DNA of 64,000 nt from Limnanthes douglasii subsp. nivea. Taxonomy: Eukaryota; Streptophyta; Magnoliopsida; Brassicales; Limnanthaceae. Below the pieces are notes generated by a model. It had not been told where the DNA came from, did not search any database, and saw only the letters and a list, made by a program, of their open reading frames with translations. Position 1 is the stretch's first letter. Each line of letters opens with the position of its first letter. Positions 37,102 through 47,134 of this stretch are shown here, piece after piece. The stretch is taken from NCBI GenBank assembly GCA_036936605.1, contig JAUPFV010000005.1, forward strand, positions 123,560,453 through 123,624,452, written 5' to 3'. The translations under genes were made by a program, and so were the position numbers.

Positions 37102-37251
37102 TATTAAATAAAGAACAAAAGGAACAAACTGCTAGACGGCTAGGGTTTTTGTATTATTCAGAAGTATATAAATTAGTACATCATATGCTCTTATTTATAA
37201 TAAAAGAAAGCTAACGGGCTTGGGCTTTATATGAGCTTTATATTCTTAACA
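37102..37251 (-). repeat. 5' LTR of the copia element
   Basis: A 150-bp LTR; its end next to the primer-binding site reads TA instead of TG on the plus strand. It has about ten substitutions and one missing A relative to the 3' LTR. Confidence 0.95.
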
Positions 37252-37256
37252 CTTGT
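37252..37256. repeat. 5-bp target-site duplication of the copia element, right copy
   Basis: CTTGT, identical to 32894-32898. Confidence 0.95.
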
Positions 37257-38170
37257 ATCATCCTCTTATTAACGATTTGTTGGCATTCCGTTACTTGTTT
37301 ATTTTCCATGTTGTCCCTTTTTTATCACTATGGATTTCACTTTTGGAATCCATAGTGCATTTTGTTTTGCTGCTTTACTCTCGTGATTTTTATTTTCCAT
37401 GATGTCAAGTTCTATTTTCTTTGGGGTAATCTTCCTACAACATGGTTATTGGTGTCCAGGATGGAAACACTTAGTATAGTATGATAGTAATTATCCATAT
37501 ATAATGTCTTGCTAATACCCATCGTTATCACTGAATCCAACACATACCTTTTTAATAAGTTCCATGGCTACATCGAGTTCCAACCACATTTGACTGCAAT
37601 TGAAGATATCCTGATTCTTTGCAGGGACCTAGATTGTAAAAGGGTTACATATAGACTTATATATTGATCTAATGGTGTATTCAATAAACATAAACTCTGG
37701 AGTATATAGAAGAGTGATCCATGCTGGATTAATTGATGATTCTCTGTTGGGTGTAAAATATGAGTAATCTCATAGATTTGGGATCAGTAGTCCAAACATT
37801 TCTACGCCATAGCTTTTTGAAGTCGTCTTGATTGTTGAACTCTATTATGATATACCAGCGTGATACTCATACTTCTAATTTCCTTTTATAATAACTCTAA
37901 ATCCCGATCACAGTGAGATGTTTTCTGCCCTTGTTTAGATTGTGATGATGCTCTGTTTTTATTTTCACGCACATCATTCCTAGTAGAAATATTGAGAATA
38001 GAAATCACTCCTAAAGAATGATGCTTTGATGATTGGTTAGTCAACGAAGAATCACTTGAAAGAGGAACTCAATAAAATTTCATACTAAACTCGATTATAA
38101 CATTACAAAATCGCAGGTTAAAAATGAAGGTAATGTGAAATGAGAGAGACGAAAGTTAATTTTAAATTCA
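37257..38170 (-). mobile_element. LINE-2, 5' part: ORF1 with zinc knuckle
   Basis: On the minus strand the translated blocks are WYIIIEFNNQDDFKKLWRRN (~37855-37796), WITLLYTPEFMFIEY (~37725-37680), CNPFTIQVPAKNQDIF (~37650-37600) and a CCHC zinc knuckle, CFHPGHQ-stop-PCC, near 37470-37440. This is the order seen in plant L1 ORF1 (DUF4283-type domain, then zinc knuckle). Several stops interrupt it. The 5' end is set at ~38170, where similarity fades; the true border was not found. Confidence 0.75.
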
Positions 38171-38386
38171 GGCATACCTTTTTTTTTATAAACCAGGATT
38201 TTAAAATGGAAATATTTTTGAAACAAATTATACAAAATTTTGAGGGGAATGATTTAGCCGAACCCCTATACTAAACATGAACTTGGTAGAATACTTTATT
38301 AGTCTAAACCCCGTACCTAGTGGTAACCAAAAGTAAAAAAGAAACATGTAAACACTTTATTCTCATATCTTACAACAAGTTGGTAG

Positions 38387-38395
38387 TATAAAAGG
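38387..38395 (+). promoter_or_regulatory. TATA box of the DUF688 gene
   Basis: TATAAAAGG lies ~30 bp before a plausible transcription start and ~220 bp before the first splice donor. It is followed by a pyrimidine-rich leader (TCTCTCTTTAGATCTTCTTC). The 5' UTR exon would end at 38610, before GTATTCTCTC. Confidence 0.6.
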
Positions 38396-39076
38396 CATCT
38401 TAGGCGTCTGTAGTCCCTAATCAATTTTGAAGTTCCTCGTTCGCTTACATTGAATGGCGGGAAAACAGTTGGGGCTAAGAGTATTTCGTCTCTCTTTAGA
38501 TCTTCTTCTTCCTAAGCTTTTAATTCGATTCCTGTGCGTATAGTTAAACATCCATTCAGTGCAAGAAATTTAGGACGTTGATAACTCCATCGCCGATATC
38601 ATTGCATTAGGTATTCTCTCTTCTCCATATGTTTCTTAATAAATTCTTTCTAGGGTTTCTTTCAGTTCTCTGTTTTGTAATGCGTTTCAAGTTTTGGGTT
38701 TGTGGTAGTTTTGAACAGAAATGGGTAATCCAAGATTTTAGTTCTTGACCTCGTCATTCTTACTATTATATACTTTTTCTTGGTTTTATTGAGTTTAGAA
38801 TATGAAATTGGTGATGAGATTACATGCTACATGTTATCTGCTCAGAAAAAAATATACCTTAAAGACAATGAAATGTGTCAAACGTTTCTTTGGGGTTGGA
38901 TTGGATGATCGAGTTTTGTTCAAAATGGTAAAGGTTTTAAATAAAATGGTATCATAAACAAAAGAACTTAATTTTTATGTCAATGCTTGATTAGTTCTAG
39001 AACTGAATCGCCTTTGTGCTTCTCTGCTGTTACATGTTTCATTAAGATTGGTATTTGTGTGGAAACAGATAACTTG

Positions 39077-40747
39077 ATGGAAAAGAAGCAACTGGATCTT
39101 GATAAGCCACTTCTATCTGTTAGGCGATTTTCATCAGCGTCAAGGGACAGGAAGAAATCTGATGACCTGCCCAGTACTACATCGCCACTTGCTTCTGATT
39201 ATAGTTCATCTCCTGTAAGAAGCCCGGGATTAGTTCCCTTTCAGTGGGAGCAAACACCGGGTAGACCCAAGCATAAAACAGGTAGGAAGAAAAAGAATTC
39301 AAGAGTTGGGGAGTATGATGTCAAAGAGAGTAGGAGTTCGGAAGAAGAAGATGTCTTTTTGGATGCACTTTCGAGATCTGAATCACTTGTCGGTGATTGT
39401 GACGCTGATGGTCCAGTAGGGGAACCATCTGGAAGCTTCCCCAGTGATCCGCCGACGTTGGAGTTCATGATGGGTCGATTCTTGCCTGCGGCTCAGGAAG
39501 TCACTTTCAAAGCACCTTCAAATGGTACTAAAAAGCAACCCGACCAGCCCAGACGTAAAATGAAGGTTTTTAACCGAGCTAAACACCGTCCACTTTTTAA
39601 AAATAATCCGAGCAAATTCGCAGATTTGCGCGATGATGGATATGATAGGCCTAGAAACACAATGGTTGGAGTCTGTGGTTTATTCCCGCAGTTGTGCTTG
39701 AAAAGCTCTTTCTGTCTTTTGAGTCCAGTGCCAGAGAGAAGAATGCAGCTCCAAAGATCAGTTTCTCTTTGCCGACTGCCCGATCAAGCTTCGGTATATA
39801 TCTTAGTGACTATTGGTTTTCGATCTTGGATATTGATATAGAAAGAAAAATGGATTCTCTTGCTTGGTTTGGTATTTGAAAAACTTGTTTTGTACACTAA
39901 TTTTTTAATTTCCAACTATTTCAGCACGGTAGGGGTCGGAGACCAATAAGGAGAAACCGGAGAATGGAGAAGCAGCCGATATTCAAATCCAGCCATGACA
40001 GTAGCATCTTATACAGATCAGGCATGCCAAGACCATCTGAGAAAGCAAACAACTTGAGGATCAGTGACATTATTTCACATAATGTGAACATCCAGAGTAA
40101 ATCTGTGTCTATTAGTCCTGTGGTTGAGAAAACTTCGAAGGTACAAAAGGTTAAGTCTGAGTTGACAACTTCTCAAGAGAAGCATTCGAAAAAGATTGAG
40201 AATGCTTCATTAGATTTTTGGCGCACTGATGAACTTCCTCGGTCTATAGTTACTTATAACCGGGGGAAAATTGATCAAGAAAGTGAGATGCGCGTGCAAA
40301 AGGCTAAGTCTGCGCTAACAGATTGTCAACACGGGGATACTTCACTAGATTCTTGGTCCACTGATGAGTATCCCGGGACTATAGTTTCGTATAAACCAAG
40401 GGAAATTGATCGAGAAAGTGAAATGTATAAGGCTGTGAAGTTTGACTCAGAAAAGGAGGTGTGTCTGAATTTGGGGAGCCGGGGCAGTAATGGAGAATTT
40501 CCTGTTCCCCCTCCTTTACCAGATGCTCCATCGGATTCTTGGCTGAGTCGTGCTGTTTCCGCCAGGAGTTCATTTGCGTGTTCTACCAGAAATTCATTTT
40601 CTACCAAATGTGCACCGTCGACACTCCATGGTAAAATTACATTTCTCACCTTTCATACATAAAGCGCTTCTATATTCGATCTCTTTATAAATACTGAGCT
40701 CTCAGTCCTTGACAGGTATTAATGTTTGCCCAGGGAACACCACCTGA
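39077..40747 (+). CDS. DUF688-family plant protein, three coding exons
   Basis: I place a 5' UTR exon at ~38420-38610, an intron at 38611-39068, and coding exons at 39077-39793, 39925-40630 and 40716-40747. The introns follow GT-AG, phases agree, and the protein is 484 residues. The ATG at 39077 starts MEKKQLDLDKPLLSVRRFSS, the typical family N-terminus. Other family marks are LVPFQWEQTPGRPKHKT (~residues 52-68), FMMGRFLPAAQEV (~129-141) and PPPLPDAPSDSWLSRAVSA near the C-terminus. Basic and serine-rich stretches suggest a disordered, probably nuclear or cytosolic protein; no signal peptide or membrane segment is seen. The molecular function is unknown. The last exon is short and the C-terminus less certain, since reading through the donor at 40631 gives an alternative end at 40662. 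No disabling mutation was seen. Confidence 0.85.
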
Positions 40748-41785
40748 TCCTGTACCAGAGGCAGGCTTACCCATAACTCTGAAGTATGTTGCTTGCATAT
40801 TTTGTATACGAATACGCTTTCAAATGTAGTGTACATTACAATGTGTTTTTTGGGTTCAGAAAACCGTAAATGTGTATTCGTGTCTATCATATCTGTCTCT
40901 ATTTTTAAAGTTACCAAATTCATATCATTTTACTTTAATTTATTTTTGTGCAAATATTACACAAAGTAGCTAACCTTGTTTCAAGTATTTAAAACTTTGT
41001 TTTCAGCCAGATCGTAGCATATTTCGTTGTTATGGTTGGAGTTTGATAGTCGAACAAGTCTTTAGATATTTATTATTTAAATCTAAAATATTAAAATCTT
41101 CTATATCATCGACAAATCTAAACTTTTATAATGGATGTGCGTTATAAAAAAGTTATAGATCACAAAAAAAAAGTTATTTATAATAGATCACATTAAGTGT
41201 GGATATGATACACCTTCAATCTGAATAATAGTTTGCAAACCAACACTAAAAGATAGGGAGGCTTGAACTCATAAACATTTTGTTACAAACATGTAGACTT
41301 GACCTCATGAACCTTTTCTTACAAACATGTTTTACTATTTTTTACTATCACAAGTTAGCAGATATTATTATTGCCGAATCCAATATCTGGGACAAATAAA
41401 AGAGGCACAGATTAAAGAGTAATTGAGTAATTGTACAAACATTAACCACTGTCTGAAGGTTGACAAATGGTTGAATATTTATTAAAAAAGAACTTATTGA
41501 ATTCTATTGTACCGTGTAATCTTTAAAAATGCTTTCTGATTGAACCAAAATTCAATCAAATATAACAAAATAAAAGTAGTCATAATCAAACTCAATCAAA
41601 TAAAGCAAAAGTAGCTAGTAGTCGGAATAAAAAAGAATTCTTCAAATTTTCTCTTGAATAGTAGGAGTATATTTTAATAAGTTTAAAGTTTGTACCATTC
41701 ATTTATCACGATTAAATTTATAGGCACAGAGATGGGTGCTGGTGGCTGTGGGTCCAGAGATCTATCCAATTCCTAAAATAATATA
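40748..41785. other. Intergenic, AT-rich
   Basis: It probably begins with the 3' UTR of the DUF688 gene. After that I see no coding region or repeat pair. The MULE starts at 41786. Confidence 0.6.
41777..41785. repeat. 9-bp target-site duplication of the MULE, left copy
   Basis: AATAATATA directly before the left terminal repeat matches ACTAATGTA at 51899-51907 at 7 of 9 positions. Nine base pairs is the usual Mutator duplication length. Confidence 0.7.
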
Positions 41786-41829
41786 GGGAAAGGTTAAATT
41801 GAGATTTCATTTGGTTATAATGAGATCCT
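41786..41829. repeat. MULE left terminal inverted repeat
   Basis: Begins GGGAAAGGTTAAATTGAGAT and includes GGTTATAATGAGATCC. Another direct copy of the motif follows at 41832-41843. Confidence 0.85.
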
Positions 41830-42239
41830 TCTATAATGAGATCTTAAAAAAAAGCTCATTCATCCCTAATATAAAAGCCTTATTTTCAGCAATTTTCTCT
41901 CTTTTCTCTCTTCTTCTCTCTTCTCTCTCCCAAAATCACTCAAAATCCCAAAAAAAAAAGCAAGATTTCTCAAATCCAACATTACAAACAACTTAGGGTA
42001 CGAATCCTTTACATATTCATGTAATTTTTAAGCATTTTACTTTATTATTTTTAGTGATATTTAGAGTTTAGAGTTCTTGATAAAAAATTCGATTTTCATG
42101 TATATGTAGTTGTTTTTTTGGAAAAATAGTTGTAGATTCGTGTTAGTCCATGCATTAGGAACGTTTTAGTACTTTGGTTTTCGAATTTGGGTTGGTTTTT
42201 ACAGTTTTGGGTTGGATCTAGATTTAGGGTTTCGGGGCT

Positions 42240-42475
42240 GCTGGGATTGCAAATTTGCGAACTGGCACTTCGCAACCCATGCAAAATTGCGAAGTGCCTG
42301 TTCGCAATTTTGCACTTCCATGGGGGGGATGAAATTGCGAACAGTGGGTTCGCAATTTTGGTGGAATTGCGAACCCACTGTTCGCAATTACATCCCCCCC
42401 ATGGAAGTGCAAAATTACGAACACAGTGTTCGCAATTTTGCCAAAATGGCGGACACTGTGTTCGCAATTAACCAA
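42240..42475. repeat. TTCGCAA cluster with a 52-bp-arm hairpin
   Basis: About ten copies of TTCGCAA or its complement TTGCGAA lie in ~235 bp. Within them, 42306-42357 and 42365-42416 are inverted copies of each other with one mismatch and a 7-base loop. The cluster lies upstream of the PMD ATG, probably in a 5' UTR intron that ends at TATTTCAG (42557). Confidence 0.9.
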
Positions 42476-42558
42476 AATTGTTTAATTTTGGTTGTTTTGT
42501 CAAATTGTGTAGTTTTTTTTTCCAAATTTATTAATATTTTTATTTGTTGTATTTCAGC

Positions 42559-44369
42559 ATGCCTCGCAGACAGTATACACCTATTTGACATTCAGGCTCG
42601 AGCGATGATGGCGAGCACGAGGAGCGTGTGTCACGGTCACGGTTTGTTAGGCGTAGGTCTAGCGCTTCTACTCCGACCCCTGTTTTATCCCATGCATTTG
42701 GGACGCTGGATCAGCTATTTAGGAGGGTGAATCCGCATGTGCCTGGTCTATCTCTAGAGTACACACATCACGAGGCCTACCACGTCTTTGCAGGAGAGGT
42801 AAGTAATGACGTGTTTTAAAGTACGGCATATGTTCTTTTGTATTATTTCTAAGTTGTTTATGTTTTATGTAGGCTCGTCGGCACTCGCGGTGCTACTCTA
42901 TGTACGGTACCCACCGTGCATGGGGTCTTGCTGGGCTGAACAGGGTCAGAGAGCAGGTTAAGATGTCTTGCTTCGGTCCTCTCACCGATGTGTTGGAGCG
43001 TTGGAGTACCAACGTTCATCTTGTAGATGCTTTTCTGGAGAGGTGGCATTCGGAGACGAACGACTTTCACTTCAGTTTCGGTGAGATGACGGTGACGTTA
43101 GACGACGTCCACGTCATTACTGGTCTCCTGGTGACAAGTGATGATTTCGTTGTTCAGACATTTCCTAGTGATGGACAGCGTTTGGCTTCGTATTCTAGTG
43201 CATTAGGGATAGATCAGGATGCACTTAGGTATGAGTTAGGGCGTAACAGGGGGGTAATGGTAGATCTGTTCGTTTACAGTTTTTGCGTGAGCAGTACATG
43301 CAACCCTGTTATACGGATGATACCATGTCTGATGGTGATGTAAAGTGTGTCGTTAGGGGTTATCTGCTGCACATGCTGGGTTGTTGTGTTTTGGTGAACA
43401 AGACGTGGAAAAGTATATCTTTAGATTACCTCCAGTTTGTAGAGCATTATAGGGTGTCCGTTAGATATAACTGGGGACAACATATACTAGCTCAGCTGTA
43501 CCACCACCTAGGAAAGTCGTCGCTGCACACGACTTTAGGGATTGCATGTTGTATTGCCTTGTTGGAGACGTGGATATACGATCACTTCTATAGCCTTGTG
43601 CCTACGATCAAAACTCTCTACGAGTGTTGTATGCCGACTATGTGCCGATATGTACCGACACCGTTTCGTGTGGATGATGAGACTCGCATCAACATCCGAC
43701 GGGGACTGGTTTCGTTGACGGAGAACCATGTGAGTTACAATGATTTGTTATATTTGTTTCCATAGCTTTAATTTATTATTACTTATATTTTATTAAAGAT
43801 TATTAACTAACATATTACATGTTTGGTTCATGCCTTACGAGACGCATCGTGATCATTTCCCTTTTCAGTGTGTGGCTTGGATTGACCACACGTTGAAGGC
43901 GTTCGACATAGTTGAGGCGTACTATCCGCTTCGGGTGGCTCGACAGCTAGGGCACGTTCAGGACATACCACCGGCCTTGCGGACTGTTATACCAGCAGAT
44001 AGGAGGAGGCGTGTCAACACGCTCTTCTTGTGGGATGATGCCACATGGATAAGCTGGGAGTCACACGTTGTTGACCAGAGGATTCGCGGTGACACATACA
44101 CTATAGGAGGTCATGGCACGACCTCTTTGTATGATGTATGGATCCGTGACCACCTATGGTACGTTCTGCTTGATCCTAGTGTTCTCAGTCCATCTGCTTC
44201 ATATGTTCCAGAGACCCCTAGTGCGATGACATATCAGGCACGACTGTATCACCTTTCCGATCGTGTGGCTGATGTTGATTCTAGAGCGGACGCGATGAGT
44301 ATGGAGGACTTGCGTCGGGAGATACACGAGTGTTCACTTTTGGGGCTCCAGTACCGCCATGCCGATTGA
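42559..44369 (+). pseudogene. Plant mobile domain (PMD, MAIN/MAIL1-like) protein, MULE-borne
   Basis: Exon 1 is 42559-42798, ending at GAG|GTAAGT. Exon 2 is 42873-43729, ending at CAT|GTGAGT. The last exon ends at TGA 44367-44369. The PMD (aminotransferase-like) signature is clear in exon 2: FGPLTDVLERWSTNVHLVDA, WHSETNDFHFSFGEMTVTLD, DVHVITGLLV, then YLLHMLGCCVLVNKTW. The last exon has FDIVEAYYPLRVARQLGHVQ, TLFLWDDATWISW and DVWIRDHLWYVLLD. Exon 1 has an in-frame TGA at 42586-42588. The frame shifts by one base at the G6 run near 43249-43254. The acceptor before exon 3 is not canonical. PMD proteins occur both as host silencing factors and as transposon cargo; here the setting is a MULE. The function in the element is unknown. 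Confidence 0.82.
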
Positions 44370-44725
44370 GTGCATTTGTATTATACGACTACCAGGACGA
44401 TTTTTTGGTACTACCTTATTTTTTTACTTTAGTTGCTCCTTTCGTTGATATGGTTGTATGGAATTGATTTTAGTTCTTCAGTTATTGGTTTTGTTTGGAT
44501 AAAATCTATTGTTTTACTTAAGTTGTTGCTTTCGCCTATATGATGTGTATCTTAAAAACAACAACACTTAAAACAATAACACCTAAATTTCTTGCATAAT
44601 TAAAAATACATAAGCAAACAAATTACACATTAATCAAAAGCATTGCATAATTAGAAATACATAAGCAAATAAATTAAAGCAAACGGTAGATAAACTAACC
44701 CTCAGTTAGCATTGCACACTTAGTT
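44370..44725. other. Spacer between the PMD gene and small ORF A
   Basis: The two genes converge here. A duplicated phrase, GCATAATTAGAAATACATAA (44643) and its near copy at ~44595, is present. No coding is seen. Confidence 0.5.
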
Positions 44726-45169
44726 CTATGGATTCGGATAGTTCATTCCATACTCATCTGAATCACTACTTCCTTCGGGAGTTGAATACATTTCAACGAC
44801 GCTCGCTATTGCGTCGGCTATTTGTTGCTCCTCCGACTGTATCGCATATGACACCATCTCCTGCGTAATTGTACTTTGCAATCCCATGTTGAATACATTT
44901 CGGACTTTGATTCGGACTTCGTAAGCTAGCGACTCAATCTGTATAGTAACTGATTTAAGATAAGCTAACCTATCGAACACTTCTTCGCGTCTGCGTGGTC
45001 GGGGCATCATACATCCTGGGCAGGAAGCCTCCCTACCGTGGTTGAAGAACATTCTACACAAGACTGCATCGATGAAGCCATGAATCTCCTCTTGCATCGT
45101 ACCTCTCACGAAGTCAAATGCGTTTAGGAGGCTTGCATCTTCATGCACGTTCCAGCCTGAATCACCCAT
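44726..45169 (-). CDS. Small MULE-borne protein A (147 aa), unrecognised family
   Basis: A complete frame from ATG 45169 to the stop at 44726, 147 residues, with a TATA-like GTCTATAAATACT at ~45225-45213. I do not recognise the protein. It aligns loosely with ORFs B and C: W/F-x-x-x-ED-x-x-LL-x-A near the N-terminus, then F-x-x-x-VLC-x-M-x-x-N-x-GR, then a basic stretch, then NM-x-x-x-x-x-IT-x-x-MV-x-Y. The start WNVHEDASLLNAF faintly resembles the first helix of Myb/SANT-like domains. It also has CPGC. It contains no stop or shift, which makes it one of the two intact frames of the element. It may have two or three helices; the function is unknown. Confidence 0.7.
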   Translation of the reverse strand: MGDSGWNVHEDASLLNAFDFVRGTMQEEIHGFIDAVLCRMFFNHGREASCPGCMMPRPRRREEVFDRLAYLKSVTIQIESLAYEVRIKVRNVFNMGLQSTITQEMVSYAIQSEEQQIADAIASVVEMYSTPEGSSDSDEYGMNYPNP

Positions 45170-45858
45170 TATTATAACTTAAATGTTTAGTTTCATAAAC
45201 ATATGATAGTATTTATAGACTCGAACTGGGTGGTTCAGCTTGAAAATTGTTAGCGGGGAATGTTGTTTTTGTTCCCGCGTAAATCTCTTTTAAGCGGGAA
45301 ACCTTCACTTCATTCCCTCCATATGTTTCCATATAGTATTATAATATTCAGATGATTATTATATGTTTTAAATTTTTTATGTAGTCTTGTTATTATGTTT
45401 TTATGTTCGTACCTTGTGCTGTTTTTATGAATACTTGCAATTAAATTGCTGAAACTCAATTTTTTTATATATTATCATAAATTAACTTTTTATACATGGT
45501 ATATTGGCTATTATTTGTTCTGCCTCAAATTACGTCTTTCTGTACCACTTTTATGGTTAAGATAACGTTATCCAAGTTGACCTATCGATAAACGACATTT
45601 GTAAGGTTCCGGATAACGTCATCCAAACTGACGAATGAGTATGCGAAACCTAATATTTACAAAAGTACAATAACGTTGCAGTGCAATAATAGTAGGGGTC
45701 TCATTATAGCAAAACTTCCATCACCAGGTTTTTTCGTTATAACGGGACACCTAAAAAAATGCCGCCTAAAACACCTGCTTTTAATGCAGTTCCCACCCAA
45801 ACAACCACGAGCATATAAATAGACGCCAAGAACTCATCGAACATAAACAGTTTAACCA
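45170..45858. promoter_or_regulatory. Divergent intergenic region between small ORFs A and B
   Basis: ORF A is read leftward and ORF B rightward from here. It holds GATAACGTTATCC (45561-45573, with a 12-bp palindrome) and GATAACGTCATCC (45612-45624), both followed by AA-x-x-TGAC. The MULE terminal motif occurs at 45695-45710 and, inverted, at 45736-45751. A TATA-like GCATATAAATAGA near 45811-45823 precedes ORF B. Confidence 0.6.
45695..45751. repeat. Internal inverted pair of MULE terminal motifs, site 1
   Basis: GGGGTCTCATTATAGC at 45695-45710 is identical to the inner part of the right terminus (51855-51870). After 25 bases comes GTTATAACGGGACACC, a diverged reverse complement. The two read as the right end of one module followed by the left end of the next. 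Confidence 0.75.
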
Positions 45859-46236
45859 ATGGAGTTTACCCCTAATGAAGATTACCATTTGCTCGAGGCA
45901 GTGAAACTTGCCCACCGAGAGTTGGGAGAAGATAGTAGCGACGCGTTTTTCGAGCTGGTCTTGTGTAATATGTACTACAACTACGGCCGTTTAGGAACTG
46001 AAGGTTTTGTTGTGCGTAACTGTGACCAAATCAAGGAGAGGTATATTTTTTGCAAACCAATGGAACGTTTGTTGTTTCTACCATTTAAAATTAAGCAAGA
46101 AGCAGCTGCCATCTGGAACATGACTGTGGTAGACTACATCACGAAGGATATGGTAGCATATCTTGAGAATAGGATTACTAAGAGGGAAAAGGATATTGAG
46201 ACTGACGACAACTTGGGATACGACTTCGACGATTGA
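45859..46236 (+). CDS. Small MULE-borne protein B (125 aa), unrecognised family
   Basis: A complete frame, MEFTPNEDYHLLEAVKLAHR to NLGYDFDD, intact. Its closest relative is ORF C, ~700 bp away on the opposite strand (roughly half of residues identical); ORF A is a distant relative. Shared blocks are FTxxEDYHxLxAVK near the N-terminus, FF-x-x-VLC-x-MY-x-NY in the middle, KP then FLP-x-x-IK-x-EAA, and DYIT-x-DMVA-x-LE near the end. It has an acidic C-terminus. No known domain is assigned with confidence; the N-terminal ED-x-x-LL-x-A pattern hints at a Myb/SANT-like helix. Confidence 0.72.
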   Translation: MEFTPNEDYHLLEAVKLAHRELGEDSSDAFFELVLCNMYYNYGRLGTEGFVVRNCDQIKERYIFCKPMERLLFLPFKIKQEAAAIWNMTVVDYITKDMVAYLENRITKREKDIETDDNLGYDFDD

Positions 46237-46571
46237 GCATTGTGCTATGTTTTTAATAGTTTGCATCTGGTAGTGTCTATATTGTCTGTTTGTTTAAGTT
46301 AATGCTATAACTTGTTAAAGTTTTCATTACCTTGTTTTGTAGACATTATTTGGTACCCACAACTTCAAACAACAACTAATAAAAAAATCACAATTTAAAT
46401 TGACAACCAGTAATACGAAAATCACAACTTCAAACAACAAATGATAAGAAAAATGACAACTTCAAACAACAACCAGTAATACGAAAATCACAACTTCAAA
46501 CAAAAACTGATAAGAAAAATGACAACTTCAAACAACAATCAGTAATACGTAACATTGCATAAGTGGAAGGC
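46237..46571. other. Spacer between small ORFs B and C with a short tandem repeat
   Basis: The genes converge here. From 46360 to 46555 the words ACAACTTCAAACAACAA and CAGTAATACGAAAATCACAA alternate in about four to six imperfect tandem copies (~60-bp compound unit). Confidence 0.7.
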
Positions 46572-46940
46572 TTAGTCGTATCTAAGTTTGTATTCCACGT
46601 CATCCACTCCACCCCTTGCAATAATTTTGTCCTCTAGAAATGCTACCATATCCCTTGTGATGTAATCTATCAAGGTTAGGTTCCAAACGGTGGCTGCTTC
46701 TCGCTTAATAAGTGATGGCAAGAAACACAAATGTTGTATTGGCTTGGAAAAATTGTATCTGCTTTTGATCTGCTCACGAGTACGCACGACGATACCTCTT
46801 GTACCTAAACGGACGTAGTTTATATACATCATACACAGGACACGCTCGAAAAACCGATTGTTGGTATCTTACCCCAGTATCTCGCGTGCAATCTTCACAG
46901 CTCGAAGCATGTGGTAGTCTTCGCCCGCCGTAAACTCCAT
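46572..46940 (-). pseudogene. Small MULE-borne protein C (122 codons), one stop
   Basis: From ATG 46940 the frame reads MEFTAGEDYHMLRAVKIARE, then a TAA at codon 24 (46869-46871), then FFERVLCMMYINYVRLGTRG, FLPSLIKREAATVWNLTLID and YITRDMVAFLED. It is a clear paralogue of ORF B in inverted orientation. Its upstream region has a TATA-like CCCTATAAAACAGG (~47029-47016) where ORF B has its own TATA. B and C thus form a diverged inverted duplication including promoters. The stop makes this copy broken. Confidence 0.75.
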
Positions 46941-47069
46941 ATGTAAACATTAACGAGTTTTATATTTTCGTGAGTGCTACAGGTTGCGAAAGTGTCGTAT
47001 TTTTGTAGAATTTATGTCCTGTTTTATAGGGGGCGAGTCAATTTTGGTGGGCGTTTAATATTTGGATAA

Positions 47070-47134
47070 GGTCTCATTATAGCGAAATTCATACTATTTT
47101 GAATGCAATGTTGTCTTTGGCTATAATGAGACCC
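47070..47134. repeat. Internal inverted pair of MULE terminal motifs, site 2
   Basis: GGTCTCATTATAGC at 47070-47083 and GGCTATAATGAGACCC at 47119-47134 form an inverted pair with 35 bases between. The layout is the same as at 45695-45751. Confidence 0.8.

Larger units (their letters stand above)
32899..37251 (-). mobile_element. Ty1/copia retrotransposon with both LTRs, no recognisable gag
   Basis: The element is 4,353 bp, with LTRs at both ends and perfect 5-bp target duplications. It is transcribed on the minus strand. The primer-binding site is TGGTATCAGAGCCA, complementary to initiator tRNA-Met, next to the right-hand (5') LTR. The polypurine tract lies next to the left-hand (3') LTR. 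The pol frame (33062-36316) is almost intact. Gag should lie between the primer-binding site and pol, but that 771-bp stretch holds only short repeats. It is inserted in ORF1 of LINE-2. The LTRs differ at about 10 of 150 positions plus one single-base indel, so the insertion is fairly old. Confidence 0.95.

Noticed and set aside
42096..42730. Several overlapping frames in the hairpin region upstream of the PMD gene
   Set aside because: They arise because the TTCGCAA cluster is palindromic and reads open on both strands; their translations repeat CEQALRNF-like words only.
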